Of a stretch of DNA of 8,862 nucleotides, positions 1 through 6,158 are shown one piece after another. The stretch is from assembly GCA_024763135.1 (NCBI GenBank), contig JANTGD010000130.1, positions 1 through 8,862 of the forward strand. Direction: 5' to 3'. Source of the stretch: Thiotrichales bacterium (GTDB lineage Bacteria > Pseudomonadota > Gammaproteobacteria > UWMA-0217). How positions within the stretch are numbered: the first letter of the stretch is position 1; every line of letters begins with the position of its first letter. The position numbers were made by a program, and so were the translations under genes. A model generated the notes under the pieces. The model saw nothing but the letters and a program-made list of their open reading frames with translations. It searched no databases and had not been told where the DNA came from.

Positions 1-132
1 AAGAAGCTATTCGGGTTTACGAAAGTCCGCTACCGGGGCCTGAAGAAAAACACCCAGTGGCTGTCTATCGCTTGCGGGTTAGTGAATATTTACCTGGCCC
101 GTCGGCATTTGTTGAAGGTGGCACAGGCTTAG
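1..132 (+). CDS. IS5-family transposase, C-terminal 43 residues (5' end outside window)
   Basis: Reading frame 1 is open from the first base to a TAG at 130-132. The peptide reads KKLFGFTKVRYRGLKKNTQW and continues LSIACGLVNIYLARRHLLKV. This is the conserved tail of IS5-family DDE transposases, where the catalytic Glu lies in a VEHPF-like motif a few residues before the (K/R)xxFGxxKxRYRGLxKN block. The catalytic Glu, and the two Asp residues further upstream, are therefore outside the window. The protein would cut and join the ends of its own element in the cytoplasm. An ATG-initiated frame at 57-248 overlaps this one in another phase and is not the transposase. Family assignment is confident from the motif; completeness and activity of the element cannot be judged here. 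Confidence 0.85.
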   Translation, partial: KKLFGFTKVRYRGLKKNTQWLSIACGLVNIYLARRHLLKVAQA

Positions 133-278
133 TGCGCCTTTTGAACGGGGAAACCCGTCCAAACTACAAGAAATCGACCCCTAAACGCCCAGTTCTGCAC
201 GTTTTCCGGTCAATCTTACTCACAATCTCCAAAATGGCGAAAAAATAGATTTTTTTAGCTTATTGTTCAGAGGTTTCT
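1..278 (+). mobile_element. IS5-family insertion sequence, right-hand part
   Basis: This is the 3' part of an insertion sequence whose left end lies outside the window. It holds the transposase C-terminus (1-132), about 130 bases without a gene, and a right terminal inverted repeat at about 260-278 (TTGTTCAGAGGTTTC and neighbours). The end is assigned because the reverse complement, GAAACCTCTGAACAAT, matches the MITE terminal repeat GAAAGCTCTGATCAAT at 14 of 16 positions, and because TTAA follows at 279-282. TTAA fits the YTAR 4-bp target known for the IS5 group. Whether the element ends at 277 or 278 is unclear, since there is one extra T compared with the MITEs. A small hairpin (ACGGG-GAAA-CCCGT, 145-158) lies in the non-coding tail and has no T-run. 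Confidence 0.75.
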
Positions 279-665
279 TTAATCAAGTGCAGTCTGTTTG
301 TTCGTAAACACAAATCTCAAATTAAGCAAATATGAAACAATGGCAAAAACCCCTGCGGAGATGATGAAGGCGATGAAGGGGGAGATACCGAAGTAATCTA
401 CGGTGATTGCGAGAGATATAAAGTTGGCGATGAAGGAGAGAATATACACGAGAACATACAGGTAAATGCGATGTTTTGATTTTGCTTCGATATCGCCAAA
501 GGTCAGACTGTCGTGCCACCAGAACGACAACCAAAATCCGATAAAGTAGGCCAAGCCGTTTGAAAAATAAGGATTATGCGTGAGCCACATAAACCCATAC
601 TGCATGCTGATACCAATCACGGTATTGGTGCCGCCTACGAGTAAGAATACGATAAACCGTCGCAT
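279..665 (-). CDS. GtrA-like membrane protein, probable polyprenyl-phosphate-sugar flippase
   Basis: The 128-residue protein has four predicted membrane segments at about 5-27, 35-54, 67-90 and 95-118 and almost no soluble part. This is the size and topology of the GtrA family (PF04138). Family-like sequence is visible in the N-terminal RFIVFLLVGGTNTVIG, in the GFWLSFWWHDSLTFGD stretch after helix 2, and in the closing NLRFVFTNK. GtrA proteins are thought to move polyprenyl-phosphate-linked sugars across the inner membrane for use by periplasmic glycosyltransferases. The ATG lies 9 bases downstream of the asnB stop, so the two genes are probably co-transcribed and translationally coupled; only a weak TAGG resembles a ribosome binding site. 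The stop codon coincides with the TTAA at the IS5-like end, and the gene appears complete. The substrate is unknown. Confidence 0.85.
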   Translation of the reverse strand: MRRFIVFLLVGGTNTVIGISMQYGFMWLTHNPYFSNGLAYFIGFWLSFWWHDSLTFGDIEAKSKHRIYLYVLVYILSFIANFISLAITVDYFGISPFIAFIISAGVFAIVSYLLNLRFVFTNKQTALD

Positions 666-674
666 GGCTAGTGC

Positions 675-2564
675 CTACCACTGGACCTTATGTACGCTAC
701 TCCACCCCGCCAGGGCACCGAGGCTCCATAGTTTGAGGCCATGATCCCCCTTACCCTGCTCAAACTCGCGCCAGAGGCGGTCGATGGCACTGGGGTTAAA
801 TACTGCACGCGGTAGGCTTGCGGTGAGATCATGAAACAGGTCCTTCAGCTCGCCATGCAACCAACTGGAGATTGGGATTTGAAATCCCTGTTTTGGCAAG
901 GCCAGAATATCCGCTGGAACCTCATCAGCCACGATTTCCTTGAGCAAAGCCTTGGTTCCCAGCTGGCCGCCGGTACGAATGGCTTCCGGTAATGCCAGTA
1001 CATGGTCGACGAATTCTAAATCGAGGATGGGGACGCGGATCTCCACGGAGCCAGACATGCCTGCTTTATCCCACATCATCAATCCACTATCGACCATCCA
1101 GGTACGTACATCTACCCAGGAATCAAGCAACGCGCCGGTAAAGCCTCGCTGCTGACCTTCTTTAAAATGCTCAAGCTGTAGGGCATACAGTTGTTCTACT
1201 GAAGGTGGGCGATAGTCGGGTGCCAACAGCGTTTGTAATTCGAAATGGGTAAAGACATGCCGCCATTGAACATGACTCAATGCCGGGTTCGCTGAATAGC
1301 CGTGGGCAAATCTGCGTAATTTCTCACTCCAGGTCAAATAATCGTCGGATGCAGGCAGAAAGCGCGTCAGAGCGGGCAACAATTTCTCCAGTACGGGCGA
1401 AAGCCGCGTTGTTTGGCGTACCAGCCTGCTCGCACGGTAGGTTGGGTAGCCAAATAAGAGCTCGTCGCCGCCATTGCCTGCGAGCAACACTCGGCGCTCA
1501 GTTCCGGCTTTCTGGCTCGCAACGTAGAGTGCAGCTGCCGTTGGTAACAAATCAAGATTATCGAAAGTCAGACAGATATCGTCCCAGTGATTGCGAATAT
1601 CATCGGCAGTCAGAGGAATGAGATCATTATTAAAGCCCCAGCGTTGTGCCAGATGTGCCACAGGCTCATTCTCACAAAAACTCTCATCACCAGGATAATA
1701 AACAGTATAGCTACGTAAATTCTCCGTGAGTTGATGACGATGTAACAACGCCAATATCGACATGGAGTCTAACCCTGCCGAGAGTAAAATACCGTAGGGG
1801 ACATCGGCTACGGTTTGCCGTATCACAGATTCGTCCAGTACCTGCTTGATCAGTGCTTTGCTTGCATGTGCGTCTGCAGGCAGATCGGATGGTGAAAAAT
1901 CACCGGGGCGGCGGAAAATGTGAGTGCGCCGATCCAATGTCTGCGGATCAATGGACAGCAGCTCACCGGGCGACAATTGCCTCACGTCTTGTATGGCGGT
2001 GCCGGGATGAAAGACATAATCGGCCGCGAGGTAGGCCTGAATACCACGAGAGGCTGCCTGGTTGGCCAATCCCAATTGAGTGAACGTCTTAAGCTCAGAG
2101 GAGAAAAATATTTTCTTGTCGCGCAGCAGATAATAATAGGGCTTAATACCCATGGGATCTCTGACCAGCAATACGCGATGTTTGCCTCGGTCCCACAATG
2201 CGATCGCAAAAATACCATTGAGGCGCTTAAATATATCCGCACCCCAAAGGCAGTAACCGTTGAGTATCACCTCGGTATCGGATTGCGTTTTAAAGTGGAA
2301 GTACGGTTCGATTTCACGACGTAATTGGCGATAATTATAGATTTCGCCATTAAAAACCAAAGAAACTGCCCCATCACTGGAGTGCATGGGTTGAAAGCCA
2401 CCTTCCAGATCAATAATAGAAAGCCTGTTCATAGCAAAAGCTACGGAGTTTTCTTTTAAATATCCCGTATGATCTGGACCGCGATGTTTGATCGTCTCCG
2501 CCATCTGCGTGAGCAGTGACTCATCCAGCGCATGGGAACCAATTATTCCACATATTCCACACAT
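675..2564 (-). CDS. asnB: asparagine synthetase (glutamine-hydrolysing), AsnB type
   Basis: The 629-residue protein starts MCGICGIIG, so Cys2 becomes the N-terminal nucleophile of a class II glutamine amidotransferase domain (about 2-200). That domain keeps the expected R47 (NRLSIIDL), N72-G73 (FNGEIYNY) and D96 (SDTEVI). The synthetase domain (about 235-620) has an ATP-pyrophosphatase loop at 262-267, GNGGDELLFGY at 363-373, RVPILDLEFVD at 510-520 and KQGF at 558-561. The family transfers ammonia from glutamine to an AMP-activated carboxylate, usually aspartate. In glycan clusters, homologues of about this length may amidate other acids such as sugar carboxylates. The loop reads SAGLDSM where most members have SGGLDSS. 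The first Met is fixed by the Cys, although no clear ribosome binding site is seen upstream. The gene heads a unit with the GtrA-like gene. Whether the substrate is free aspartate is uncertain. Confidence 0.92.
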   Translation of the reverse strand: MCGICGIIGSHALDESLLTQMAETIKHRGPDHTGYLKENSVAFAMNRLSIIDLEGGFQPMHSSDGAVSLVFNGEIYNYRQLRREIEPYFHFKTQSDTEVILNGYCLWGADIFKRLNGIFAIALWDRGKHRVLLVRDPMGIKPYYYLLRDKKIFFSSELKTFTQLGLANQAASRGIQAYLAADYVFHPGTAIQDVRQLSPGELLSIDPQTLDRRTHIFRRPGDFSPSDLPADAHASKALIKQVLDESVIRQTVADVPYGILLSAGLDSMSILALLHRHQLTENLRSYTVYYPGDESFCENEPVAHLAQRWGFNNDLIPLTADDIRNHWDDICLTFDNLDLLPTAAALYVASQKAGTERRVLLAGNGGDELLFGYPTYRASRLVRQTTRLSPVLEKLLPALTRFLPASDDYLTWSEKLRRFAHGYSANPALSHVQWRHVFTHFELQTLLAPDYRPPSVEQLYALQLEHFKEGQQRGFTGALLDSWVDVRTWMVDSGLMMWDKAGMSGSVEIRVPILDLEFVDHVLALPEAIRTGGQLGTKALLKEIVADEVPADILALPKQGFQIPISSWLHGELKDLFHDLTASLPRAVFNPSAIDRLWREFEQGKGDHGLKLWSLGALAGWSSVHKVQW

Positions 2565-2727
2565 AAATAATTAATCAACAGTTAAAGTTAAATGAGCCTT
2601 CTATCCGATGCACGCACGCTTGACAGCGCATGCTGTTGCGCACAGTGGGATATTAGCGTTTCAAACACATCGAGAAATTGGCTACCAGAAACAAACCAAA
2701 TAACTGTTCAGATTGCCTCTAAAAAAA
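2565..2727 (-). other. untranslated leader region upstream of asnB
   Basis: These 163 bases between the asnB start codon and the conserved element have no convincing gene. A 71-codon plus-strand frame across 2592-2807 has no recognisable protein features and runs against the local gene direction. The segment just before the ATG is AT-rich (TTGATTAATTATTT), with no Shine-Dalgarno match. A weak hairpin (ACAGC-GCAT-GCTGT) lies near 2624-2637 (read on the plus strand). If the promoter lies in the conserved element, this would be a long 5' leader. Confidence 0.4.
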
Positions 2728-2804
2728 CAGATCAAGGTAAAAATGTGAGTTTAAAAAATACAAATGACAATTTATTCGACGGTCGATCCTGCACATTTCA
2801 GGGG
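2728..2804 (-). promoter_or_regulatory. conserved upstream element, copy A (asnB-gtrA unit)
   Basis: Read on the plus strand, this stretch holds three blocks shared in the same order with copy B at 5911-5984: CAGATCAAGG (2728-2737), AAATGTGAGTTTA (2741-2753) and TTTCAGGGG (2796-2804). The outer blocks start 68 bases apart here and 65 in copy B; the sequence between them is AT-rich and only loosely alike. It lies about 164 bases upstream of the asnB start, and copy B about 190 bases upstream of the start of the other glycosylation unit. Shared position and shared blocks suggest a common promoter or regulator site read on the minus strand. No confident -35/-10 pair, sigma-54 site or named operator could be assigned. 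Confidence 0.5.
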
Positions 2805-2901
2805 TAACTAGGACACTTTTTATAAAGCGTTATTTAGTATCCATTGCCTGCGAACCACGCATTGAGCCGAAACGCCTGGGGCGCTCTGCGTGACGCTTTA
2901 A

Positions 2902-3060
2902 GGAAGCTCTGATTAATTCTGGCGCGAGCAGATTGTGGTGAAAAATCGTGCGGTTCAAGGCGCGGATCTTCGTAATAGCCGGCTATTACGAAGATCCGCA
3001 GCGCAGAAGTTGGCGATTTTGTGCCGCAAGATGCCGTGTTACGAATTGATCAGAGCTTTC
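2902..3060. mobile_element. 159-bp MITE, copy 1, with IS5-like terminal repeats
   Basis: The element is bounded by TTAA on both sides (2898-2901 and 3061-3064). Its 18-bp terminal inverted repeats, GGAAGCTCTGATTAATTC and the complement of GAATTGATCAGAGCTTTC, match at 16 of 18 positions. A second copy at 8686-8845 is about 90 percent identical along its whole length, including both ends and the flanking TTAA, which defines the boundaries independently. There is no transposase gene inside; a short frame at 2935-3123 is spurious. The ends match the right end of the IS5-family element at the left of the window, so that transposase or a relative could act on it in trans. It sits 36 bases beyond the stop of the GtrB-like gene and may affect transcript ends there. 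Confidence 0.88.
2962..2999. repeat. perfect 38-bp palindrome inside MITE copy 1
   Basis: The left arm GCGGATCTTCGTAATAGCC is followed directly by its exact reverse complement, giving a 19-bp perfect stem with no spacer. In MITE copy 2 the matching region is imperfect: only the centre and the outer bases still pair. As RNA it would form a long hairpin on either strand; as DNA it could extrude a cruciform. No T-run follows on either strand, so it is not a standard intrinsic terminator. Confidence 0.9.
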
Positions 3061-3096
3061 TTAACTATGAATTGTCTTAGTAGCTCGATCGCTGCA

Positions 3097-4071
3097 CTAT
3101 TTTTTGATCACAACATCGCGTAATTTATATAACGAGGCGTCTTCGAATCGCTGTATCTTATAGCGGACATCTTCCAACAAAATTCGATTGGCAGCCAATA
3201 AGTCTGCCAAAAAGGCGACCAATAGCGCCTGAAATCCGATCACCATCAAGATCGCAGCCAAAATCAGCGACTGAATATGTCCCTCTCCATGACCGGTCAG
3301 ATAAAAATACACAAATCGAGTTCCAATCAAAAACCCCAGAACAAAAAGCGCGGTACCAATGGTGGCAAAAAAGCGAAAGGGCCGATATATCGAAAAGATA
3401 CGTACGATGGTAAATATAGAGCGCTGCACATACGAGCGAATACTCTTGAGCAGGCGCGAGGGGCGTAGATCTTCATTGACACGAATGGGCACGGAATCTA
3501 CCGCCATGTTTTTCTGTCCGGCCTGGATGATAGTCTCCAGCGTATAGGTGTATTCACTGAACACGACCAATTGCTGTGCCGCTTTACGCGTAAAGGCGCG
3601 AAATCCACTGGGTGCATCGGGCACTGAAGTTCGAGACGCTTTCCGTACGGCATAGCTGCCAATATTTTGCAGCATTTTCTTGAGCGGAGAAAAATGCGCG
3701 ATTTCATTGATGGGGCGCGCACCAACCACGATGTCGGCACGCTCCTGTAAAATGGGGGCTACCAACTTTGGAATATCCTCTGCATTGTATTGATTATCTG
3801 CATCAGTATTTACAATGATATCTGCCCCCAACTGCAAACAGGCGTCGAGGCCGGTCATAAAACCCTTCGCCAAACCCTGATTATGGGCGTGTTTGACTAC
3901 ATGGTCGACGCCGTGTGCTTTTGCCACGGATATGGTTTCATCCTGACTGCCATCGTCAATAATGAGCCATTCTACGGTGTCGATTCCGGGAATGCTACGA
4001 GGCAGTGCAGCCAGCGCAATAGGCAGTGTTTCGGCTTCGTTGTAACAGGGTATCTGGATGATCAGTTTCAT
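3097..4071 (-). CDS. GtrB/DPM1-like family 2 glycosyltransferase with two C-terminal membrane helices
   Basis: The 324-residue protein has an N-terminal GT-A catalytic domain (about 1-225): IPCYNEAETL at 7-16, DDGS at 39-42, the metal-binding DAD at 90-92, and APSGFRAF at 153-160. Two membrane segments follow at about 232-256 and 266-294, then a short cytoplasmic tail. Size and layout match bacterial GtrB and related polyprenyl-phosphate sugar transferases, which move a sugar from a nucleotide sugar to undecaprenyl phosphate at the inner membrane. The ATG at 4071 is chosen because it directly precedes the conserved MKLIIQIPCYNE and has GAGGT (4081-4085) nine bases upstream. The frame is open up to 4218, but that extra 49-residue stretch looks unlike the family. 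The gene lies 109 bases after the stop of the membrane-protein gene and probably shares its transcript. Sugar specificity cannot be read. Confidence 0.88.
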   Translation of the reverse strand: MKLIIQIPCYNEAETLPIALAALPRSIPGIDTVEWLIIDDGSQDETISVAKAHGVDHVVKHAHNQGLAKGFMTGLDACLQLGADIIVNTDADNQYNAEDIPKLVAPILQERADIVVGARPINEIAHFSPLKKMLQNIGSYAVRKASRTSVPDAPSGFRAFTRKAAQQLVVFSEYTYTLETIIQAGQKNMAVDSVPIRVNEDLRPSRLLKSIRSYVQRSIFTIVRIFSIYRPFRFFATIGTALFVLGFLIGTRFVYFYLTGHGEGHIQSLILAAILMVIGFQALLVAFLADLLAANRILLEDVRYKIQRFEDASLYKLRDVVIKK

Positions 4072-4180
4072 CTTCGATGGACCTCGTATTATGTATTCGT
4101 CCTGTGCGTGGTAGTCAGGGTTTGCCGTCGGTTCCAAGATCCTTTCCAGGCTCGTTGGCGTTGTATGGGGCGATGATGCG

Positions 4181-5722
4181 TCAACGTCTCGATCCTTCAG
4201 CCGCAGATGATGGAGCAACAGGGAATTTCTTCGTATAGAGGAGTAATTCGAGCATTATGACGAGGGCTGGCAGTAACCAAATGACTCGCGCTTGGTATCG
4301 ATCATGCGGTGTGGAAAGCAGACCGCACACCACCGCATTGGCTACGATGCCGCCAATAATCAATAGTGACAATGCCAGGGTACTATTCCCCAGTACGGCA
4401 TAGCGGCCTGTTACCAATGAGTACAAATAGAGAATGAACAGCAAGATCGTTGTGGTATAAATCACTATCCCCATGCTCTCCACCGGGAACGTACCTTGCG
4501 CTGCAGGCGTTTTCTGTAAGCCCGCTTTGAGTGCTTGCGGAAACTGCTTTTGATAGCGGCTCATTTGAACACCGGTATAATTGAATTCCGGCACGCCAAA
4601 CAAAGACAATTGCAACCCAAGACTTTTCAGAGCACTGCGGAGATAACTCAGAGGCTCGCTGCTCACTACGGCCAGTGCAAAACGGTACTGTTCCTGCGAC
4701 AACGCGCGTTTGACCGCAATCGGTTCAGGGGTGAAGACGCCTTCTATTTTATCGTGCTTCCATAGAAAAACATCGGAGTTTGGGGTGGGCAGCCTGTCCA
4801 AGTAGTCACAGACTTTAAAGTCCGCAACCGGACAGTTTTTTTTGAGGTAATCGTAACCCGGACCATCGGCAATGAGCCTGGCCATGATAAATGGCGGACG
4901 AATGGGCGCAGCACCGGTCAGCTTGGTCACAGCAAAATTAAACAGCCCTTCGCCTAAAAATCCCAATATGATGGCCGCGACAATGACGCCTGCCCCGACC
5001 CCACTGAGACGTAGTCTGGGCAGACCAGCAACCAGCGCGCCCAACACCAGCATCCCTGCTGCCAGCAAAATATGCGAGGAGTGGAATAACACGCCCAGCA
5101 ACAGCGTAAAAAACCAAAAGCTTCGCTCTGCAAAGGAGAGTCGACTTCCAAAAATCAGTAAATTTGCTGCGGCCAATATAGTCAGCCCAGCAAATAAATC
5201 TGGCATGAGATAGGAAGTATAAAAAGCGACCGGAGATATGACCGCCAGCAATAGCACAACGAGCGTCCAGCGTGGCCAACTGAAAACATCCAGGTGCCTG
5301 AGTGTCAAGCCAATCGAAGCCAGGTAGAGGGCTGCCTGGAAGACAACAGTCATCCAAAAACCGCCCAGCAGATTGCCGATGTAAAGTAAAAGGCCGTAGT
5401 AAATAGAGCGACCGGCCAGTATCGTTTGATTTTCCAAGAAGTCGGTATTATGCAGATCGGCGGCCGCCGATGCGTTCTGCACAGCAGTCAATGCTGAGGG
5501 TACATTTTTTGTCACGGGCGTCCAATCGCTGGCCACACCCGTCAATTTAAACATACCGGCATCGGCACCCTTTAGATAGGTCGTGGTATCGTCGAAAAAA
5601 AAGGGCTGATGATTAAATAAACTCGGCCACAGCGAAATCAGCAGCAAACCGAGAAAAAATAATCCGCCCAACCAGCTTGCTGGGTGCGCTGATATCACAC
5701 GACCATGGTCCTTAGCAATCAT
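4181..5722 (-). CDS. polytopic membrane protein, possible GT-C type glycosyltransferase
   Basis: This 513-residue protein is not matched here to a named family. About nine or ten membrane segments can be drawn: roughly 16-35, 106-140 (one or two), 152-170, 175-192, 202-218, 219-236, 242-263, 418-438, 447-469 and 480-497. A first external loop of about 70 residues opens with FFFDDTTTYLKGAD (D44-D45), and a large loop of about 150 residues lies at 264-415. The C-terminal part has HDRYQARVIW at 473-482. Many helices, with an acidic motif in the first periplasmic loop, is the general plan of GT-C enzymes that use polyprenyl-phosphate sugars. With the GtrB-like gene directly downstream, a role as the periplasmic transferase is a reasonable inference. 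A flippase, polymerase or other membrane function remains possible. The start is the first Met of the frame, with a weak GAGA about 7 bases upstream. Confidence 0.7.
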   Translation of the reverse strand: MIAKDHGRVISAHPASWLGGLFFLGLLLISLWPSLFNHQPFFFDDTTTYLKGADAGMFKLTGVASDWTPVTKNVPSALTAVQNASAAADLHNTDFLENQTILAGRSIYYGLLLYIGNLLGGFWMTVVFQAALYLASIGLTLRHLDVFSWPRWTLVVLLLAVISPVAFYTSYLMPDLFAGLTILAAANLLIFGSRLSFAERSFWFFTLLLGVLFHSSHILLAAGMLVLGALVAGLPRLRLSGVGAGVIVAAIILGFLGEGLFNFAVTKLTGAAPIRPPFIMARLIADGPGYDYLKKNCPVADFKVCDYLDRLPTPNSDVFLWKHDKIEGVFTPEPIAVKRALSQEQYRFALAVVSSEPLSYLRSALKSLGLQLSLFGVPEFNYTGVQMSRYQKQFPQALKAGLQKTPAAQGTFPVESMGIVIYTTTILLFILYLYSLVTGRYAVLGNSTLALSLLIIGGIVANAVVCGLLSTPHDRYQARVIWLLPALVIMLELLLYTKKFPVAPSSAAEGSRR

Positions 5723-5910
5723 TTTAATCTCGTTTATTCAGGACAAAGGCATCAGCTAACGGCGGCGCACTACCACCGGGTATCGATCGAATTACTTATG
5801 GTTTTAATTGTGTGGCTATGTAACAGAAGCTGATGCGGCAACACGTATCCGGGCAATCGTCCGGCACTTAATTTTTAATAGCAACTCAGCTAACCCTTGA
5901 AATACTGCGT
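5723..5910 (-). other. leader region upstream of the 513-residue membrane-protein gene
   Basis: These 188 bases separate the start codon at 5722 from the conserved element. No frame of note, tRNA or strong hairpin was seen. The region is moderately AT-rich with short runs such as TTAATTTTTAATA near 5868-5880. It would be the 5' leader if transcription starts within or near the conserved element. Confidence 0.35.
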
Positions 5911-5984
5911 CAGATCAAGGCTATAAATGTGAGTTTACAAATGTATATAACCATTTTTTACGCGAAGCTGACGCCTTTCAGGGG
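5911..5984 (-). promoter_or_regulatory. conserved upstream element, copy B (membrane protein-gtrB unit)
   Basis: On the plus strand it carries CAGATCAAGG (5911-5920), AAATGTGAGTTTA (5925-5937) and TTTCAGGGG (5976-5984), in the same order and nearly the same spacing as copy A at 2728-2804. It lies about 190 bases upstream of the first gene of its unit. The interior differs from copy A, so this is not a recent duplication of a whole block; the shared blocks look like retained binding or promoter sequence. An interrupted palindrome TGAAC-G-GTTCA (5990-6000) lies just beyond it and is not matched at the same place in copy A. Confidence 0.5.
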
Positions 5985-6032
5985 CAATCTGAACGGTTCA
6001 AATTTTAATTAATCGGAAGAATGACTAAATTT

Positions 6033-6058
6033 GAGGAATCGCTGATAGCCAGCGCCTC
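6033..6058 (-). terminator. weak candidate stem-loop downstream of the hydrolase gene
   Basis: GAGG-AAT-CGCTG-ATAGC-CAGCG-CCTC (plus-strand reading) forms an outer 4-bp and inner 5-bp stem with a 3-base bulge. It lies about 100 bases beyond the hydrolase stop and, on the minus strand, is followed by AAATTTAG rather than a clean T-run. A second small hairpin (GCTTC-ATTGA-GAAGC, 6064-6078) sits next to it. Either could shape the transcript end, but neither is a classic intrinsic terminator. Confidence 0.25.
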
Positions 6059-6158
6059 ACCCCGCTTCATTGAGAAGCATCAATGTAAATTTGTATGACG
6101 TATTGTTACCCGAGTTGGCGGTAAAAAGCGTGATACAGTTCACAGGCAAATGAATATC

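Noticed and set aside
240..255. AAAAAAT-AG-ATTTTTT inverted repeat near the IS end, considered as a terminator.
   Set aside because: A two-base loop cannot form a proper RNA hairpin and the stem is only A-T pairs.
1920..2324. A 134-codon plus-strand frame inside asnB, and a similar 178-codon frame at 6888-7424 inside the hydrolase gene.
   Set aside because: Both lie fully antisense to well-supported genes and show no protein family features; they are shadows of the coding strand.
2592..2807. A 71-codon plus-strand frame upstream of asnB.
   Set aside because: No recognisable domain or ribosome binding site, unlike composition, and it covers the conserved upstream element on the opposite strand from all neighbouring genes.
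2796..2810. CAGGGG in the conserved element, considered as a JUMPstart/ops site for RfaH.
   Set aside because: The GGCGGTAGCGT core is absent and the CAGGGG block lies on the strand opposite to the genes.
2704..5994. A 12-base match GGCAATCTGAAC near both conserved upstream elements, in opposite orientations (2706-2717 minus, 5983-5994 plus).
   Set aside because: An inverted 12-mer match is expected about twice by chance in a window of this size, and it is not at the same place in the two elements.
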